From the NCBI GenBank assembly GCA_014871385.1, contig CM026426.1, forward strand, positions 34,129,020-34,193,019: a stretch of 64,000 bases of DNA, in the 5' to 3' direction. The position numbers and the translations under genes were made by a program. A model generated the notes under the pieces. That model was not told the origin of the DNA. It saw nothing but the letters and a program-made list of their open reading frames with translations, and searched no databases. Shown here in pieces: positions 22,678-35,717 of the stretch (position 1 is its first letter; each line of letters opens with the position of its first letter). This DNA comes from Ceratodon purpureus (Eukaryota; Streptophyta; Bryopsida; Pseudoditrichales; Ditrichaceae).

Positions 22678-25600
22678 CTAATCCATAGGGTCTCCGTCGA
22701 TAGGGTCCACCTCTTCTGGAGCTGCTTTAGGCTGCAGCTGAACAGCACGCCACCGTTTGATATGCTCGAGTTGCTCGCAATTCTCCCAGTCCCTTTCAAT
22801 GCATGGAGCACAGTACCAGGAAAGTTCCCTCACCAACAACGAAGTATTATTTGTGGCCGAATTTCCCATAATCGAATGAAATGATTTAGAACCAGCAATG
22901 GTGTGGCATGCCATTAATGATTCTCTGTTGATATCGTGCTCGCCCACGTGCCAAAAGGTACGTTGAATATCCCGGGTAGTGCTCCCAGCATACGAAGAAG
23001 GTGCACGACTTGAGAAGCCCTGTTTCAAGAAGTCGACACATTGGAGGGCGTTCTGTAACTGTCTCTCTGGATTACAAATCTGTTCCATGCGCAAGGCACG
23101 CTTCACTACTGCTCCTGCGCCATCCCATTCCCCTGCAACAACATCCATAAAGGTAACCCTATCAGCATGGTACAGTGTGAAATAATCTCTAGATTTCACG
23201 CATAGCTAATGGACAGCGACATAGTACAAAAAGTACATTGACCATACTACAGAAAGTACAGTGAGTACCTTTTCCATGTCCGGTTGCGAAATAATTCCAA
23301 ATCATGGAGCAGCCACCGGTAAGGCTTGGATACCTTGCAACAAAGTACATTGCCGTTGCACCTTTAAACTGACCTGCGCATCCATCAAAAAATACCTAAT
23401 GCTCCGACGGTGGTTGACCGTTATCATTCAACCACCTCCAATGGAGCATGAGACAATGCTGAACAAACAAAGTGTCATGTTTTTTATCGTCTGAAATATA
23501 ATAGTGAGTATGTTTGAGGGTGACTAATTCACGGTCCTCATCACGAACCCTCTGGAGGGTGATGTGAACCAACAAGGACACATACTCAGACATATAATAC
23601 ATGGATTGTACCTCATTTTGAATCTGAAATTCATAGTTCTCTGCGAAATCAATGTGAGAAACAAGTACCCCCTCAGGCAAGTTACGCATCATTTCCTTGC
23701 ACTGATGGTCGTGCCAATTGGCAATAAAATTGTGCTTGATGAATGCAGCAATTTTTGGTTTCATGTAATTGATGAACAAAACTGGACTTGTCTCTTGATA
23801 TACCTCTTGCAAACGCTTCTTTGGCTTCCCTGTCTCTCGATCCATTCCAATCTGAACGTAAGAAAACTGTTTCCAACGTAGCTTCGGCTCTTCTTCTGAA
23901 GACAGCTCATGTGGGCAAAGCGGGAGTGTCTCTACCCCACAGTCTTCACATTCACCCATTAGACAGCTCAAATTATGCCACTCAGCAAACTCTAGCTTTG
24001 GGCAGAGACAAGCTTCCCAAAGTTGAGTAATCCTCTTATATACACTGTGATGAGCATCACAGCATACACCATCAGCCGCTGCATCATCCAATACAGTAGA
24101 ACATACAGTACAAGCACAGGAGCAACCTCTTTGTGAATGCAAACCCCTTTTTTCCTCCCGTAAGGTGTTCAGTCCTACCCTCATGAGATCCATTTCAACA
24201 TGATAGATACAACAACACACATTACGGTCCCTCAAAGGTTTCACATACCAGGGCTTCAGTTCCTCAAACCTTCGTTGTCCGATTTTGCACTCTGGATGAG
24301 CCTCTTTGAACTGCAAGAAGAATGCGGTCTGCAAACATTAAGTGAAAATAGTATTGTTAGTACTATGCATGTCGACATAAAGAAATACGAAGTACATTGA
24401 GTGATGGAAGTACCTATGTATAAAAACTTTGAGTACCGGGGGTACTACCTACGTAGATCTGGTCTATGATGTACTAATTGACAGGGTACAGTTGGAGTTC
24501 CTGGAGTACTACATACTACAGTTCTACCTAGGAAGTACTACATATTACACTTAGAGTACCAGGAATACTACATATTACAGTTAGAGTATCAAGAGAACTA
24601 TATATTACAGTTAGAGTACATGGAGTACTACATATTACAGTACCGGTAGAGTAATATGTAGTACTCAATGTAGTAGTCGACATCATACTAGTCTATGATG
24701 TAGTAGTCGACATATTCCAGTTGGAGTATCGGGTGTACTACGTACGTAGTTCTAGTCTAGGAAGTACTAGTTCACATACTACTGTTGGACGGAATGTTGT
24801 ACAAACACTTCCACCGGTACATTAATTGTTTCCACCTAATACTACTATCCGAACTTGGAAACCAAAACAGTAGTATAAGGGGCAAAAAAGGACAATGCAA
24901 CTACCTTACTGCTAGTACTTTAGTTTGAACTCTGTAAAAGTACATAAACGTAGTCACAAATTGTACCTGAGTGACTGTCAAGTAGTGTTTGGGATGTGTT
25001 TCCCCTCCTCTCTTCAAACCACCGCCTTTTATGACCACGTCCTTCCTATTAGGACTTACCCTTGTCTGACTATGCCACCACGCCTCAACTGTAGTGACAG
25101 TGTAGTTAGATGATCCATCTCCTCGTTTTTGCCTTCGAAGTAATGCAAACCGAGTAGCTCCATCCTCCTATTCTTCTCTCCTTTCCAGGGCCGCTTGAAT
25201 ATTGTTCGCCTTTGTTCCTAACACACGAGCAAGGGCCCTTACACCACCCACAGACCCACTAACAGCAGCATCTAGCAATGCTCCCCTCCTTGACAACATG
25301 TTATTCGAGAAAGGGATAGCCAACGACTGTAACTCTGCTCTAAAACTCTGAATCAAGTAATGAATACTTTTAGCCTCTAAGTGACGAGGATAATAATAAG
25401 GTAGAAGAAGCCAAACTTGACCATGACGTAGAACCTTCTCCATCACAATCTGATGGCAACTAGGTCAAGGGAGAAGGCTCAGTTCCTCAGACAGGCTTTG
25501 CACAATCTTCTGCGCAACCCTAGAGGCATCTCGACTCGAAATGGCATCCTCAGCTGTTTCCTTCATCGTCGTCTCCCTTCCTTCCGTTCCCTGCGAACAT

Positions 25601-26363
25601 CTCTCGCGATGGCGTCGCTGGTATGCACGATCGCGCTCCGCCTTCTCTAACCGTGCAGCCTCTGCAGATTCCATGGATGCCGTCCTCTCCGCGGGACCAG
25701 AGCGTCGCACCCTGGACCTCTGTGAACGGGCCTTGTCTCCCATCCTACACGTCATGAGACCAGTGGAGACTACACGGTTAGAGAGGGACAAGCACAGTCT
25801 GGAACCTAGAATCTTCAGATACCATTGCCCTGAACCTACGTACAGGGACAAATGTAAACATGTGGAAAAAGTTGCCTTCAAACAACATATCAAGAAAGAA
25901 ACTCAGCATACATAGTCAGAAATCAAGAGAAGTCAAGAAACATGGAACAGATACTCACCGAAGGGCAAGGACTTCGACAATCTGGGTCGCTTGTGACTTC
26001 TTCACGCGGCAGTCCGTCCTCGGTGACCAAAGATTCGAAGAGGGACCTCGGATTGTGGACCAGTCGGTCTCTTGTCTGGAGAACCTGGTTTGCACTGTGT
26101 AGGTACCAGCCGATATCTCCACGCCTCGACGTCGGCGTGGCAGCAACGTCACTGCTACTGGCAACATCCTCACTTGGAGAATACCATGAGCCCGCGCTAA
26201 ACTCTGGACCCACGCCTTCACTCTCTTCGTTGACACACTCACACACAGGATAGTAATAAGTAATTTCTCTCTGGACTAGCAACGGAGGATCCTTGACAAC
26301 GTAGTAGGACGTTATCAACGATTGAACCAGTGGCGGGGTCTGTGATCCTGCTTCCCAAGACAT
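22678..26363 (-). pseudogene. Transposase-like gene, copy A
   Basis: Exons (reverse): 26363-25959, 25744-24967, 24328-23269, 23133-22678, with matching phases. The protein starts MSWEAGSQTPP. It has a basic Arg/Glu-rich segment, then TRVSPNRKD, a zinc-like cluster (CCCIYHVEM, CSCACTVC), SHIDFAENY, VFFDGCAGQFK and GHGKGEWDGAGAVVKR. The spaced Asp residues in those last three blocks resemble an RNase H-type DDE/DDD transposase core; I infer a DNA transposase of an unnamed eukaryotic family. In-frame stops are TGA at 25465, TAG at 25168 and TAG at 23396, the last directly before VFFDGC. The intron between exons 2 and 3 holds a GTAC-rich minisatellite. Copy B (53454-57539) has the same exon order. 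Confidence 0.65.
24410..24830. repeat. GTAC-rich ~35-bp minisatellite
   Basis: Degenerate units such as GTACTACATATTACAGTTAG recur between 24500 and 24660, and diverged forms continue to 24780. GTAC appears about 15-18 times in this interval. It lies in the intron between exons 2 and 3 of transposase copy A. Confidence 0.7.
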
Positions 26364-27090
26364 TGGTTCGCATACCTCGCGAAGGCTGCGCCGCACCCTA
26401 CACTGCTCCGAACACAACTTCTCAGAGTGTGCGACGTCAAAAACCCTTGCATGGCACACAGTTGCATGCAAGGCAACCCAGAGTGATGCACAGAATTAAA
26501 AGGAACAATTCATCCATCATGCTAATGAATGAAAGATCCACCGGACTTTCAAACCAGTGAGATCCACTATTGTCGGACCTTATCATCTACGTGTACGGTT
26601 ATGATGTAACGACGACTTATTCGGACGGTGAAGATTTTGACAGGAAGTACAAGAAGTACTTTCCTGTGTGAAACTACATCCGCGAAGTACTCTCAGTGGC
26701 GGCCGCATAAATTCTCTAAGTCTAATAAAACAGCAAGTAAGAATGATCAGGCCGTTAGCCAACATGGGGCACACGTCTAGAAAGCCTTCTACGTAGGAAA
26801 ATCAGAAAAGAACCTTTAATTTTAGGAATTATGGGCTGCAAAAAATAATTCCACAAGACTGCAAAAATCTCCACGGATCTTCAGCTTCTTCTAGATTTTT
26901 CAAGTGGGGGCCATAGCCATTTACAAGTCTCATATCCAGTTACAATATTACAGCAAAATATAACATCTAAATATTACAAAACTTGTACTTTGTAGAATTT
27001 TGGACAATCTGACATACTTTTAAATTCTGGAAAAGTACTAATTTTGTTACTCCATTAGATTGTTTTTGTGAACTTGGGATTTCAATAACA
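26364..27090. other. No gene recognised
   Basis: AT-rich spacer. AGTACTTT-like words recur near 26648-26690 and 27165-27200. Confidence 0.45.
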
Positions 27091-27990
27091 ATGCTGGGCA
27101 ATGTTCCAATCATATTCTGTTATGGGAAATGCATTCGCACAGTTTTTTCTTGTGGAAACAGAGTACTTTCCACGCGGTACTTTCAGAAAAGTACTTTGGT
27201 GACATACTTTTTAGAGGGGCGTAGTGTGCTTACACCCATGTCTCCTTTGAAACCTTTGGCATTAGGGTCGGCATTCAATTCTAGTGTTGAACCTGATGTA
27301 GAGGCTACTCCCAGTAGGTCTAACAGTACTAGACGGAAGAGTAGTGCAAGCATGGAGATTTTTGGAGGAAGAGAGCCAGAATTGGAGTAAGGCTTTGGAG
27401 AATCATCTGATGACGAGGAGGCCTTATTGATGACGCCATCAGCGTTTGTTTTAAACAAACCCAGACGCTTATCCACGGGTACTGCAAGTAAAAAGAATGA
27501 CGATGGATAGAGGTATAGTAGCAGTGACGGCACCACCGACGGTGACATTCCTGTGGAGATCTGTGAACAGGTGGTAGATGGTACTGCGGCTGATCCTTCG
27601 ACCGTGGACGACATGGATCGCAATGCAAGTACTAAGGTCGAGGAAGAGAGGTTAGAAGAGACACCGTCAACTAATTTGATTACTGCTATAGAGAGGGAAG
27701 AAGTACAGGTAATACACTCAACAGAGGACATAGAGAGAGAGAGCTTAATTTCCTCTAAAAATCTAGACGATAGCAACTTCAGTAGTCAAACAAGAACGTT
27801 GTCAAAGAGACGTAATCCTACCGAGGCCAATAATTGTCCAAAAATAATCTTGAGGAAAGATGGAAAGATGGACGTGTTGGTTCCATCTCAGAAGAAAGAG
27901 GTGCTGCGATTACTTGCGGACCAGCAAGCGAATTCCGTCACTAGAGAATTGGGGGCTGGAAGAAGCAAGCGAAGCAGTTCCCGAAAGTGA
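27091..27990 (+). pseudogene. Acidic Ser/Thr-rich ORF with two in-frame stops
   Basis: One frame runs from ATG 27091 to 27990, interrupted by TAA at 27388-27390 and TAG at 27508-27510; the text on both sides of each stop is compositionally continuous (Ser, Asp, Glu-rich, later Lys/Arg-rich). The C-terminus contains CPKIILRKDGKMDVLVPSQ and a basic SKRSSSRK tail. A later start near MSPLKPLALG is possible. No family is recognised. Charged disordered proteins of this kind recur in this window next to mobile-element genes. Confidence 0.45.
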
Positions 27991-29561
27991 TTCACACAAC
28001 ATTTGTTAGGTGAGTAATATGTAGATTGTGACACTTGTATCAACTTGCATGTACTATTCTTTTCTTGTAGTTAGTTAGACCAATTATAGGATTTCATGTC
28101 CTCTTTGATGGAGTAGAAAAACCAAAATATGTGCTGCGTTCCTAGAGCCTTGTCAGTGCTTGCTTATTACAGCAATTGTACCCTTACCCCTTGAAGGACG
28201 TAGGAGTTGCATGTGAATAAATGGAGCTCTTTCATTGTAGCGTTTTTGTGCAAGTTTCTGGAATGTATCTTCATACTTCTGTACAGTGGTTCATATACAA
28301 TTTGAGTGCAACTTCCAATGATATAAGATTCAGCTGCATTTCTACTGTGTTGTTAACAATTTTCTCGATTGAATTTAGTTGATCTCAGAACGAATTTGTG
28401 CTTATTCATATGTTCATATTTTATTGTTCCATATCCTTGCCATAGAATATGTTATTGAGCACAGAATTCAGTTGTGCATGTGGTTGTCCTCATAAATGAA
28501 GGAAGTTTTGTTGAATCTTACATTTGGTCTCCTGAAGATATTCTAAGCTTTGGAAAATTTTAAGTCACACCACATCAAGGTGTAGTCAGCACACAATTCA
28601 TTTCAAATGGCTTCCCACTAAGTCGGTCGATTCAATTTAGCATTATCACGACACTTCGATACAGTCTTACATATTAGTAGATACTCATGTTATGTAAGGC
28701 CGGGTGTATGTAACTGTACCGTAAAATATACTTGTTTAGTTCTTGCACCCCATTTTAGAGCAAATTTTAAAGAACTCATTTCTTTTTGTACATCATTCTG
28801 AAATCAGCTACTTCAATCTTAAATAACCGTATACAATATTGCTTACAGGAATCACCCAATTCTAACATACTCTTAATGCTAATGCAATTGGTGAACATAA
28901 CATAAACGTCGATTCATCAAACAATTTGTCACACTTAAAACTGTAGAACAAGTTTATGAACCTTAAAGCTTTCAAAATAAGCGTCAGACGTTGAACTACA
29001 AAAGGTTTAAACTGTTTACTGTGCATTGGTCTAGAAGTTCATATAATAGAAATGAAAATAAGGGCATACAACAGAGCTGTAAGAAATTGTATCTCTGTTC
29101 TGGTTGGAGAGAACTGTATAGCCCTGAGTGCTATATACACCGTACGATATGTATACACACACTATACTCCGAATATTTACAAAAATTTCAAATATTAATG
29201 TCATTCAAGAAAAATCTATGAACCCGTGACTCAAACCCACGGTTCACCTCTTCAACGCGTCCAACTTAGAACCAATCCAACCCCCGAATACTCTCAGTTC
29301 CCACCCCTGTTGTTGACTGAAGTTCATCTTCAACATCACGGCAAATCTGCAGAAACTAATGCAACCAAGTCAAATACGTATAAATTAAGAAAACTAGTAT
29401 AATTCACGATAGAAATTATAGCATGTGTTATTAAAGAATTTGTGACAGGAACTATACATACCTGATCCATTGTTGTAAATGAAATGTTTCTCTAGTACCC
29501 TGTGAGCCTTACGCCCTTCTATGATATTATCACATACACTTTGTAGTGTAGATAACGCGTC
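27991..29561. other. No gene recognised
   Basis: AT-rich intergenic DNA with short meaningless frames only. Confidence 0.5.
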
Positions 29562-30995
29562 CTATTCTTGCTTTGTAGCAACCTCCAACTTTTCTTCTGC
29601 GCATTTCAAGGCTGTCTGGACGTAACGAACTTCACCTTGACTCACATCATCATTGTTGTCGTGAAGTCTAGCTTGTTTTTCTTGTAGCAGTTCCGTGAAC
29701 AGGGCAGCCTTGGTGGACATCGCAAACGATCTTTTCTGTTTGGCACTGTCGTACGCAACCTGAAGCTTGGCTTTCTGAACCTCAAGGTTGGAGAGAAAAC
29801 CATCAAACATATTCAGAATGTCACCTACAAATCGCATCAAAGCACCGATAACTTCTCGCGGATAGGATGCTTGAACTGGAATCAAACCTGAATTGATGGG
29901 ACTGCGTAGAAATAGAATTCAACCAATCATTACTAGATAAGAATTGAATGAGTAAACAAAATTCAAAACGATAATTCAAGAAGTGACAACCACAATACAA
30001 TACAAATAGAATGTAAAATATTATGATAAAGTTTTTTTCTCACCCGGCAGAATTGGGCTCACTCGGCTTCGCTGGTGGCTCTACCATACTCTTGGGGGGT
30101 GTTTGGACCTGTGAAAGGGTCGTGGGAGTAGATATGGTCCCAACATCAATACCCGGAGCTCTAGAAGTCTGGCCCGACCTTGGAATCTTTGGTGCTTCCA
30201 CATAAATCGCTGTCTTACGAAGACGTTTTTGCTTCTTCTCTGAAATTTTGCTGTTGTTGGCATAGCTGTCTGAGGAGCACGATTGCTCTTCAAGCTTTAA
30301 CTTACGCGTGAAACGAGTTTCAGGTCTTGGCGTGTGAAGAACCTACCAAGATAAAGAAAGAGAATAGTCTATCCAATTTTTCTAAGTTGAAACAACCTCC
30401 AAAAACAAGTTCTTACAGTTAGCAAAATCTTAGAAAGACATTAACTTCAGTAAGTATGAAACAGTTGATGGTGAGAAAGAGCACCTGTTCAGGGGACAGT
30501 AGTGACTTATAAATTGGTCGAGAGCCAAGAGTATTGGGAAAGTGATAGTTCGTGCCAACAGATACACCTGTCGTAATGTCTATGGTCACACTAGGGTGAG
30601 CCCAAGCCCACAGAGGATGCACTTGCTTTACTCCACGTGTGCGGCTGAATCCGTTGATGGTGCAAACAGCCAACTCGGCCCAATCCACCTCCTCTCCGGT
30701 CTCTGTACTCATAGATCAGGCTTTGAGCAAAACTTAGACCAAAGTCATTGTTTGGTGGTTTCTCCACCTGATGAACTCGAACCCAGATCCACTATAGTCG
30801 TTCGTTGAAGAACGAGCAGTTAGTATTAACTCTATAGCCGTTGTTAGAACGCTCTCCCCCGCATAGAAACATCTGGCGGCATTCTTTCTTGCTGACGTGC
30901 TCCTCAATAAGAGTTCCACTCGGGATGAGTCCAGTGTCATTCAGTTTACAGACGTGCTTGAACCATCCTTTCTCTGGATAATAAAACGTCTCCAT
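29562..30995 (-). pseudogene. Coiled-coil protein, unrecognised, first exon broken
   Basis: Reverse exons: 30995-30485, 30342-30044 and 29901-29562; the last two junctions agree in phase (donor CAG/GTGCTC, acceptor TAG, then GG/T). Exon 1 starts METFYYPEKGW and contains a Cys-bearing segment (KKECRQMFLCGG). It loses its frame near 30800 and meets stops before resuming with MSTETGEEVDWAE. Exon 2 is basic, with a nuclear-localisation-like KKQKRLRK. Exon 3 is a coiled coil (NMFDGFLSNLEVQKAKLQ to the end). Function unknown. Confidence 0.45.
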
Positions 30996-33299
30996 GGTGA
31001 TGTTTTGGTGCCCCTGAGAAATTAAACATCAATTTGTAAGCAACAAAAACATAACCAATCACAAAAAAGAAATAATATGTAGATTCTACTAGACGAGGGA
31101 ACTTCGAGGAACAAAGTACAATAGTAACAATCAACTAACCTGGGAAACAGGAAAATTGAAGTCTGGAACCAGTACTGAGAAAATACACAGGAACAAGGAC
31201 GATAAAATTATTATGGAAAGTTTAAAAAGAGTAAAAGGAACCAGGATATGGATCAAGTAAAATGTAGTATCATCAAATAGGAACCAGGAAATGGAACAAG
31301 TGGAAAACAGTATCAACAAATTGGAACCAGGACTAAAGAGGACAACCAGGAATCTAAAGACATTTGGTAGGAAACAAGCAACTCTATAATCTCATAGGGA
31401 ACATGACATCTGCTAGGAAATAGTACTATAAAGAAGATCAGGAATGTGGGAAATGAAGAATGGAAACCGACAATGGAAAAAAATATGAGAGTACTGAAAC
31501 CCGGAACTTGACAGGAAACCCAAGGACTAGATGCTACGGACATTTTTGAGCAGGGACAGATGGGAAAGACAAAAGTACTTGTACTCCTAGTACGCTTTGT
31601 GTTATAGAATGGCGTCCCAGAACATACTACCGCACGTTTACAGTGAACTCCGAAATATTCAGAGTTCTAAGAACCGTAGACACCCCTAGGAAACCACACT
31701 TGAAATCAGGACGCATAGGACTCACCTTTCTAGGACTCCGGAGTTTTGAACCGCCACGGAAGGGATCTCCCGACAATGCGACTACTTCTTCTGCCGACTC
31801 CTATGTCAATAGGAAAGTAAAGAGGTTAGCGACAACAATTGCAGAATAAAGAGACAAACACTGAAGAATTGTGGGAAACTCTAAGGAGGACTAGGTCCTT
31901 GCAATTAGAAAATAACAACATAAGCGAGTAATGTACATACAAAGATACATTCACTATTTGAGCAAACTAAAGTATCACATCCTGAAACTAGTACAAATAC
32001 ATAATCTTCACCTTCGACCAACCTGGAAATTTAGGATCGCAATAGAAGATATATCGAGACCTTCGAAGCGCTTCCCAAAATACACCCTCGTCTGTGGAAT
32101 GAGAAAACAGAGCAGACATAGCTTTTAAACTTTGACGCAATGGAAAACACAACCCTGAATTCTATAGCCTAGTTGTCTTGAACAAATTACAGCAGTAATA
32201 AATAACTCTAAACACTAAGGTGTCCCTTCTAACCCCAACGCTCAGACCCAAACACACATGGCACGCTTAACCATCATTCAACCTAGAAACACGACGACCT
32301 AGACTTAAACATCATATCATCAATTGAACTGAACTATGAGTCTAGGGTTTCTAGGGTAGGCTAATAATGCTCATCATTCACCTCCGGGACTGCAGACAAA
32401 GGATTCCCAATCGATAATGGAGATGTGATAGAGCAGAAGTTGCGCATTTGCAGCCATGTCTGGAAAATACATCTCCTTTTCCACCAGAGCAGTCACGTCT
32501 TGACCCAAATCAATCATCACACCTCTCTCATCCTGCAATAAATTTCAACCCCCGAATCATCATACAAACTCACTTCCTATCATATGATCAAATGAAATGG
32601 TTCGAACTCAGAAAAAACAAACTTGGAAAAACACATAACACACTCACCCGACTCTAGTCTTCCACTATCTTTGCTTGAATAGAAGAGGGACCTCCATAGT
32701 CTGCAACAGAGACCAACATCGCTTTTGCGACTTCCATGCTTTCCAGTGTCTAGTAAACCTTACACAGTAGATAGAGAAATCACGAGCATCGAAACTGCAA
32801 TTCCTTAGAACGGCTCCCTAACTCGCAGCATCATTCTAACAAAGAACGCTTAATTGAATACAACAAAACCCTAGGCGACCCCATTGAAGTGTAACACAAC
32901 TCCTACAAATGACAAAGAAACTCCAAAGAAACCCCAAGAAACCCAAAGGAAGTAAACCACAAGAAACCTGGATACCACAAATTGTTGGAGTATTATTCAC
33001 GTCAACTGGCCACGACGTCTCGATAATCCAACTAGGAAGAAGTCGATATGGCAGGAGATACAGCTGCCAAGCTCTTTAGGCGGGAAGTACAGGTGTGTCA
33101 ATACAGATGGCGGGAATAATACTTGGGAAGGTCTCGAGAGCGGGAAAAACACGTGTCTGTTTTTAATGGAATTGTATTCAAATATAATGGAATAATATTC
33201 GAATACATACAAAATAAATCCAAATCAATTAGAATGGGTAACAAATAGAATACTTCTTCAATAAAAAATATATGGGGGGCATAAAAGTAGGTGTTGAAG
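30996..33299. other. No gene recognised; weak GGAACCAGG repeats
   Basis: AT-rich spacer. Between about 31145 and 31545 the + strand is purine-rich with recurring GGAACCAGGA words roughly 45-55 bp apart. No supported coding region. Confidence 0.45.
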
Positions 33300-34740
33300 G
33301 ATGACATTAAAGCACCTAATAAAATAAAAAAATAAAAATAGTCTATTGGTTATGAAACGGAAAATTATCTAAAATAGTATTTTAATGGATAATATAACCA
33401 ACAATAGGTTGTCACGGATGACAATCTTTTCATTACAATTAAAGAAAATAACAAAAAAAAATAATACAATTAGTACATGGGTTATCAAATGGAATATTCC
33501 CCCAATTAACACTTTACGCGGTAATATAACCAACAATAGAGTGTCACGGATGACAATCTTTTCATTCAAGTACAAAAATAAAAATAAATAAATTTAAATA
33601 TGAAGAAAAAAATAAGAATATAAAAGGGATTGGTTAAGAAAGGGAATGTTATTTAAAATAGTCTTCTACGGGATAATATAACCAACACTAGCATGAAGGA
33701 TGACATCAAAGTACCTAAAAAAAGGAAATAAAGATAAAGAAGAATTAGTATAGTGGTTATGAAACAGAATATTCCCTCAAATAGTACTTTACAGGGTAAT
33801 ATAACCAAGAATTGGGTGTCAATGATGAAACTTTTTTTAATAAACTAACCAATCAAACAATTAAAAAACAAGTAATTAGTAGATTGGTTATAAAACGGAA
33901 TATTCTTCCAATTAGTACTTTACGGGGTAATATACCTAACAATAGGGTGTCACGGATGACACCATTTTTTGGTCAAGTACAAAAATATAAATAAATAAAT
34001 AAATAAAGGAAAATAATTAAAAAATAATGATTGGTTAAGGAAGGGAATAAAATATAAAAATAAAAAACATGTAATAATTAGCTTCGCTATCATAATAGAA
34101 TATAATTTCAAAAAGAATATTCTTTTAAATAGTACTATAGGTGGATAATAGATAAAGAATATAGAGTGCCAACACTTTGGCAAGACATCCCTCAGGCTGG
34201 GACTTACTTGGTGCAACGAGCATTTTTCGGAGGGGCAGGGTTGATGAGGCCTTAGTGTTTGGTTTTTTATTTTAAAATTCCTAAAGGTGTGTCTTTAGAC
34301 TAATTAGGGGCCGCAGGCCTCATTTTTGAATTCAAAATTACCAAAAATGGCCTCGAGGGGGTTCAAATTGAAAATTTGAGGGTTTTGGAAGAAAAAAGCC
34401 AACCAATGGGAGTGACTCCTAAAAACGCTCGTAGCACTAGGTAAGTCCCAGCCTGGGGGATGTCCTGTCCATGCCGAGTGCCAATGATGACATCACATTC
34501 CTCAAAGAATTAAGAAAAATAAACAATGATGACATCATACTGAAGACATCATTCTCTCCAAAATATCTGAAAAGACAAAATTAGAAAAAAATACATGAGG
34601 TAATTTGATTGGATATCAAAGAGAATATTCATTTTAAATAATATTCCTTCAATTAGTAATGTTGGTGGATAATAGAAGAAGAATATAGGGTGCCAATGAT
34701 GACATCATATTGTGCAAAGTATTTAAAAAATAAACAATGA
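33300..34740 (+). repeat. Degenerate ~130-150-bp repeat array
   Basis: Units near 33385, 33520, 33670, 33795 and 33925 share a TAGTACTTTACGGGGTAATAT-like block followed by ACCAACAATAGG and GTGTCACGGATGACA. Related, more diverged units (GGTGCCAATGATGACATCAT) continue to 34740. The same words reappear near 50960-51300 and 52720-52870 in the same orientation. Confidence 0.7.
34184..34464. mobile_element. MITE with 38-bp terminal inverted repeats
   Basis: The left end (34184-34221, starting GACATCCCTCAGGCTGGGAC) and the reverse complement of the right end (34427-34464) match at 34 of 38 positions. The 281-bp element has no coding capacity and lies inside the ~140-bp repeat array. A clear target duplication was not found. 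Confidence 0.75.
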
Positions 34741-34742
34741 TG

Positions 34743-35482
34743 GGGGGGAAGCATGATAAAGTGTACAGGAAAAGTGCTTATCTATTTGTCAATTTCAGCC
34801 CTTTTGCAAAAAGTGCACGAAAGTGATGGAAAGATGTAATTGAAGTCAAATTTTTTTGCTAATATAGATTCTCAACTTGTTTTTGTACAACTTGAAAAAG
34901 TTTCGTGCAAAGTGGACACTTTAAAGTTATTGTTTGAGGGCTTCAAACCCAAGCAAAATGAATGCAATGATTTGAAAAAGTGGCTATAAAAGAATAAAAA
35001 ACTACCTAAAAATCACTTTTGATGATGTGGGGCCCTTTATATGTTTAAGAAGTATTCTAAAATAGTCAATTCATATACTCATCAATTCGTTTAGGGTTCC
35101 AAAAGTACCGCAAAGATGTTATTTAGGAGGGTCACTTCCATGGTACTTTTTGTCACTTTTTTTTCACTGAACATTGTTTTCTGAATTGGAAAAAACATCC
35201 TCTAAAGTCAATAGAGGGCCCCAAATGAAGAAATCAAGACATTGAAAAAGTTCATTTTCATGATTTAGAACTAGTGGTCAAATTAAGTTTCAATTGAAGA
35301 TCTTTTCTTCCTAAAGATGTATATAAGATACATTGTGACATCCAAAAACGTGACTAAAATGCTCAAAAACTACATTAAAATGCTCAAAATCAGATTTGAG
35401 CTTTGAAAAACAGCACACTTCATAATCACTTCCATTTGGTCACATCAGTCACTTTGTTGTACACTTTATCATGCTTCCCCCC
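34743..35482. mobile_element. MITE with GGGGGGAAGC ends, copy 1
   Basis: The 740-bp element begins GGGGGGAAGCATGATAAAG and ends with its inverse, a perfect 25-bp inverted repeat. GATG flanks both sides (34739-34742 and 35483-35486), a probable 4-bp target duplication. The interior is AT-rich without an ORF and closely resembles the copy at 61309-62046. Confidence 0.85.
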
Positions 35483-35623
35483 GATGACAACATAGTGATG
35501 ACATCATACTCTCCAAAGTATTTAAAAAGACAAAAATGAAATTATACAAAAAATCCCGTCTGATGAATGTTGGTGTCTGGTGCAATGTCCGTGATCTTAG
35601 GGCACCAAGTCAATGCCTTAAGA

Positions 35624-35630
35624 TATATAA
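35624..35630 (+). promoter_or_regulatory. TATA box of the 35718 gene
   Basis: TATATAA lies 94 bp before the ATG at 35718, consistent with a TATA box and a short 5' leader. Confidence 0.5.
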
Positions 35631-35717
35631 GTTCAAAGTGAGAGGAATGTCTTCTTCATTTCTGCCTTCTTTTTGTTTTGTGTGAGGGACACTTCTGTTT
35701 TGTACCGATCCTCAATT

